From Algoriphagus limi (GTDB taxonomy: Bacteria; Bacteroidota; Bacteroidia; Cytophagales; Cyclobacteriaceae): DNA of 64,000 nt. The DNA is taken from the NCBI RefSeq assembly GCF_024919275.1, contig NZ_JANWGH010000001.1, positions 1,310,296-1,374,295 on the forward strand. Reading direction: 5' to 3'. Positions 61,257-64,000 of the stretch are shown piece by piece. Each line of letters begins with the position of its first letter. The stretch's first letter is position 1. The notes below the pieces were generated by a model. The model had not been told where the DNA came from and ran no database searches. It was given only the letters and a program-made list of their open reading frames with translations. Position numbers and translations under genes: made by a program.

Positions 61257-62825
61257 ATGAAATCCCTGCCAATCTTATTGTTACTTCTTTTTCTTGGTTC
61301 ATTTTCTATTCAGGCTCAAGACATTCGAGTTTATAAGGAGCCGGAATTTGGATTTGACTGGAGTAAGCCTTCAGAATATCCGGATAGAATAGTACTGACT
61401 TTTGGAGAGGATGCAACTTCAGAAATTAGCGTGAATTGGCGAACCAATACAGAAATAAAAACAGCTTTTGCTGAATTAGCTGTCGCAACCGGAGCTCCGA
61501 AATTTTGGAGAAATGCCATTACACAAAAAGCTCAGACTGAAGTCTTTGAAGCCTCACAAATAGCGACAGCCGAAGTGGATGCAAATTACCATAGTGCCAC
61601 TTTTTCGAATTTGACTCCAGAAACAGTTTATGCCTATCGAGTCGGTGATGGAACTCGATGGTCGGAATGGTTTCAGTTTAAAACCCCAAGTGATCAAGCT
61701 GGAAAGAAATTCTCCTTTCTTTATCTAGGTGATGCCCAAAATTACATTTTGGAATTGTGGGCCCGCTTAATCCGTGAAGGCTATAGAAAAGCTCCAGATG
61801 CGGATTTTATCATTCATGCCGGGGATTTGATTAATTATGCCCATCGAGAACAGGAATGGCACGAGTGGTTTACAGCAGGTGGGTTCATTCATAGTATGCT
61901 CCCAACCTTAGCAGTACCCGGAAATCATGAATATAATTACCTGAATGAAGCAGACCGGGAAAGTAGAAAGCGAAGCCTTTCCATACAATGGAAACCCCAA
62001 TTTAGCTTTCCTTTAAATGGCCCAAAAGGACTAGAAGAAACTGCCTTTTTTATTGATTACCCAGATGCCAAATTTATTTTTCTTGACAGTAATCGAGACC
62101 ACGAACTCCAAGCAGCTTGGCTTGAGGAAACCCTTCAAGCAAATAACAAACAGTGGGTTATTGTCAGCTATCACCACCCCCTCTTTTCAGCTTCAGCAGG
62201 AAGAGACAATGAAGCATTAAGAAAGCTTTGGAAACCCATTTTCGACAAATATCAAGTCGATTTAGCATTACAAGGGCATGATCACAGTTATGGAAGAGGC
62301 AGAGTTTCTCCCGGTGAAAATGTAATGGATGGTATGAACATGCGAGACAAAACAGGAACTGTCTATGTGGTGTCTGTGAGCGGTGGGAAAATGTATGGAA
62401 TCAAGCCTGATGGTTGGGAAGAATGGGGAGCAGTAAGGGATCGAGCCGCTGAAAACACTCAGCTTTTTCAGGTTGTTAGCATTGAAGGCAACAAACTTCT
62501 CTTTGAGTCCTATACAGCCATCGGAGAACTTTATGACAAATTTGAACTTACGAAAGGCGAAGATGGAGTCAATCAATTCCGTGATTATAAAGAAGAGCTT
62601 CCAGCGGAATTCAGATTTTCAAATACCACTCCTTATGAAGACCAACTTCCCCAAATCGTAGAAGAAGGTTTGTTGAAGGCTTATCCGGGTTTTGAAGTTA
62701 GGCAGGTTCGGTTTTTTGAAGAAAAAGGCAAAGCTAGAATTCGGGTAATTCTTCAAAAAGATGATCAAACCAAAGATCTTATATTAGATCAGGAAGGACG
62801 AGTACTTTCCGAAAAAGAAAATTGA
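61257..62825 (+). CDS. Purple acid phosphatase-like protein with C-terminal PepSY-like domain
   Basis: Secreted phosphoesterase of 522 residues with signal peptide (LLLLLFLGSFSIQAQ). The N-terminal fibronectin-like PAP domain (SEISVNWRTNTEIKTAFAEL, about 45-150) precedes the metallophosphatase: YLGDAQNYI, IIHAGDLINYA, PGNHEYNY, VSYHHPLFS and LALQGHDHSYGRGR, all metal-ligand blocks intact. The last ~70 residues (LLKAYPGFEVRQVRFFEEKG, then LILDQEGRVL) resemble a PepSY-like domain. The ATG at 61257 gives a good signal peptide. LacI gene follows. Confidence 0.9.
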   Translation: MKSLPILLLLLFLGSFSIQAQDIRVYKEPEFGFDWSKPSEYPDRIVLTFGEDATSEISVNWRTNTEIKTAFAELAVATGAPKFWRNAITQKAQTEVFEASQIATAEVDANYHSATFSNLTPETVYAYRVGDGTRWSEWFQFKTPSDQAGKKFSFLYLGDAQNYILELWARLIREGYRKAPDADFIIHAGDLINYAHREQEWHEWFTAGGFIHSMLPTLAVPGNHEYNYLNEADRESRKRSLSIQWKPQFSFPLNGPKGLEETAFFIDYPDAKFIFLDSNRDHELQAAWLEETLQANNKQWVIVSYHHPLFSASAGRDNEALRKLWKPIFDKYQVDLALQGHDHSYGRGRVSPGENVMDGMNMRDKTGTVYVVSVSGGKMYGIKPDGWEEWGAVRDRAAENTQLFQVVSIEGNKLLFESYTAIGELYDKFELTKGEDGVNQFRDYKEELPAEFRFSNTTPYEDQLPQIVEEGLLKAYPGFEVRQVRFFEEKGKARIRVILQKDDQTKDLILDQEGRVLSEKEN

Positions 62826-62856
62826 AAGGCCAAATCTTGAATCATCGGGCAAACTT

Positions 62857-63888
62857 ATGTCAGAGAAAAGACGCATTACGCTAAAGGATATCGCACGAGA
62901 ATTGGGAATCTCTGTTTCCACAGCTTCTCGAGCTTTGAACGAGTATCCTGGAATTTCAGAGGAGACCATCAAAATGGTACAGGAATTCGCCAAAAAACAC
63001 AATTACGTCCCTAATTCCATTGCGGTCAATTTCCGAAAAAACAAAACCATGACTATTGGGATGATTGTCCCGGAAGTGGTTCATTATTATTTCTCTTCTA
63101 TCATTAGTGGAGCATTACAGGCAGCTACTAAGAAAGGATATAGGCTTTTAATCAGTCAGACAGAAGAAAAAGCAGAACTGGAAATGCATGCTTGTCATGG
63201 AATGCTTGCTGGAAATGTTGATGGCCTTATCATCTCGATCTCCAATGAGACATCCGATGTCTCCCATATTCAAGAATTTTTGGACGAGGGAAAGCCTGTA
63301 ATACAGTTTGATAAATATTCTGAAAAACTCAAGACACCAAAAGTCATCACCGACGACTATCAAGGTGCATATGGGGCCGTAAAGCACTTAATCGAACAAG
63401 GATATACGAAAATCGCCCACATCAACGGTCTCGAAAATGTCCAAAATTCAGTGGACCGTTTGGCAGGATATCGGCAAGCTTTAGTCGACCATCATTTGGA
63501 AGAAAATTCGGATTGGGTGCCACATTGCCAGCAAATTACAGAGCAAGAGGGTTACCATTTTGCAAAGCAGTTGATGGAAAGCAAGAATCCCCCTGATGCT
63601 ATTTTTTGCATAACAGACTTGGTGGCTCTTGGAGTTATGAATTACCTGCGGGAAAGCAATCGGAAAGTGCCAGATGAGGTAGGTGTAATGGGATTCAGCA
63701 ACTGGAAAATTTCTGAAGTGATGCAACCTTCCCTCAGCACAGTGGAACAGCATGGATACCAAATCGGAAAACGTTCTACCGAACTACTTATTGAATCTCT
63801 TCAGAGCACTGATAAAAGCCTAATTGATCAGAAAATTGAAATACCAAGTGATTTAATAATTCGGAATTCTACGCTGCGAAAAGGGTAG
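62857..63888 (+). CDS. LacI family transcriptional regulator
   Basis: Repressor of 343 residues: HTH ITLKDIARELGISVSTASRA, hinge and a periplasmic-binding-protein-like sugar domain (MTIGMIVPEVVHYYFSSIIS, VITDDYQGAYGAVKHLIEQG). Complete. It lies 6 bases from the stop of a convergent GH13-like gene, and such LacI proteins control maltodextrin or related sugar loci in Bacteroidota, which fits. The effector is not known. Confidence 0.93.
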   Translation: MSEKRRITLKDIARELGISVSTASRALNEYPGISEETIKMVQEFAKKHNYVPNSIAVNFRKNKTMTIGMIVPEVVHYYFSSIISGALQAATKKGYRLLISQTEEKAELEMHACHGMLAGNVDGLIISISNETSDVSHIQEFLDEGKPVIQFDKYSEKLKTPKVITDDYQGAYGAVKHLIEQGYTKIAHINGLENVQNSVDRLAGYRQALVDHHLEENSDWVPHCQQITEQEGYHFAKQLMESKNPPDAIFCITDLVALGVMNYLRESNRKVPDEVGVMGFSNWKISEVMQPSLSTVEQHGYQIGKRSTELLIESLQSTDKSLIDQKIEIPSDLIIRNSTLRKG

Positions 63889-63894
63889 ACTTTT

Positions 63895-64000
63895 CTATTC
63901 CTTTACCTCAAAAATCCGAAATCCATAAGGTTCCAAAATCAGGTAATTATCATCAGAACCGACCTCAATAATCTTTTTGGACCAATGGTCATATAAGGTG
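63895..64000 (-). CDS. GH13-like alpha-amylase family enzyme, C-terminal end only
   Basis: Only the last 34 codons are inside the window; the gene continues past base 64000. The peptide TLYDHWSKKIIEVG and NYLILEPYGFRIFEVKE resembles the C-terminal beta domain of alpha-amylase/neopullulanase-type enzymes (LEPYGFRIF). The neighbouring LacI regulator supports a sugar role. Assignment rests on a short piece. Confidence 0.65.
   Translation of the reverse strand, partial: TLYDHWSKKIIEVGSDDNYLILEPYGFRIFEVKE

Overview
The window reads as a chromosomal segment of a Gram-negative member of the Bacteroidota, most likely order Cytophagales and close to Algoriphagus/Cyclobacteriaceae. This is inferred from gene content and not from any database match. 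Supporting signs are AT-rich intergenic DNA, promoter elements of the TTTG...TAnnTTTG type (clearest upstream of the pyruvate dehydrogenase E2 gene), almost no Shine-Dalgarno sequences, many Tat-exported and SPI-secreted proteins, an outer membrane beta-barrel protein with a carboxypeptidase-like N-terminal domain, an LptD homologue, menaquinone genes (menB, menE), and lineage families such as DUF6265, DUF2141, DUF4268 and a Lacal_2735-type small protein. No rRNA, tRNA, CRISPR array, prophage or intact insertion sequence was seen.

Layout. 1-5.8 kb: end of a DUF1801 protein, a Tat-exported class V aminotransferase, a one-chain double ABC ATPase, and a tightly packed minus-strand set (membrane protein, YkvA, monothiol thioredoxin-like, TIP30-like, dtd). 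5.9-10.8 kb: a one-cysteine IscA-like protein and a secreted DUF6265 protein, then a minus-strand WD40-DivIVA-folB-DUF4268 run facing a phosphopantetheinyl transferase and a redoxin. 10.8-17.7 kb: SirB1-like protein, biotin-dependent carboxylase beta subunit, amidase and lptD with overlapping divergent start codons, kdsB. 17.8-23.8 kb: Tat oxidoreductase plus DUF1080 (possible 3-keto-glycoside chemistry), a large M14 peptidase, a lipocalin-like lipoprotein, sixA. 23.9-32 kb: topA, a zinc-less sirtuin, and a run of FMO, YfcC-type carrier, aldo/keto reductase and MFS transporter. 32-42.6 kb: duplicated-domain secreted protein, Tat-exported HisC-like enzyme, GNAT, a REP/MITE-like inverted repeat, AarF kinase with a TetR regulator, hslV, pyruvate dehydrogenase E2, YheT hydrolase, SRAP, fabH. 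42.7-51 kb: MORN/YwqK-repeat protein, Lacal_2735 small protein, cupin, ROK regulator, divergent menB/menE, and an S24 repressor with an 85-residue partner. 51.3-64 kb: outer membrane barrel, tex, TlpA-like protein, an amine oxidase-nitrilase-secernin operon, a purple acid phosphatase with an extra C-terminal domain, a LacI regulator and the end of a GH13-like enzyme.

Most of the window is ordinary core genome. Nothing forms an obvious new defence or mobile system. The parts that best deserve a second look are the WD40-DivIVA pair, the amine oxidase-nitrilase-secernin operon, the asymmetric double ABC ATPase, the S24 repressor module with candidate operators, the set of Tat-exported cofactor enzymes, and the nested inverted repeat at 34.7 kb. 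Several start codons were moved from the longest possible reading frame to a better-supported ATG; each case is stated in its entry.
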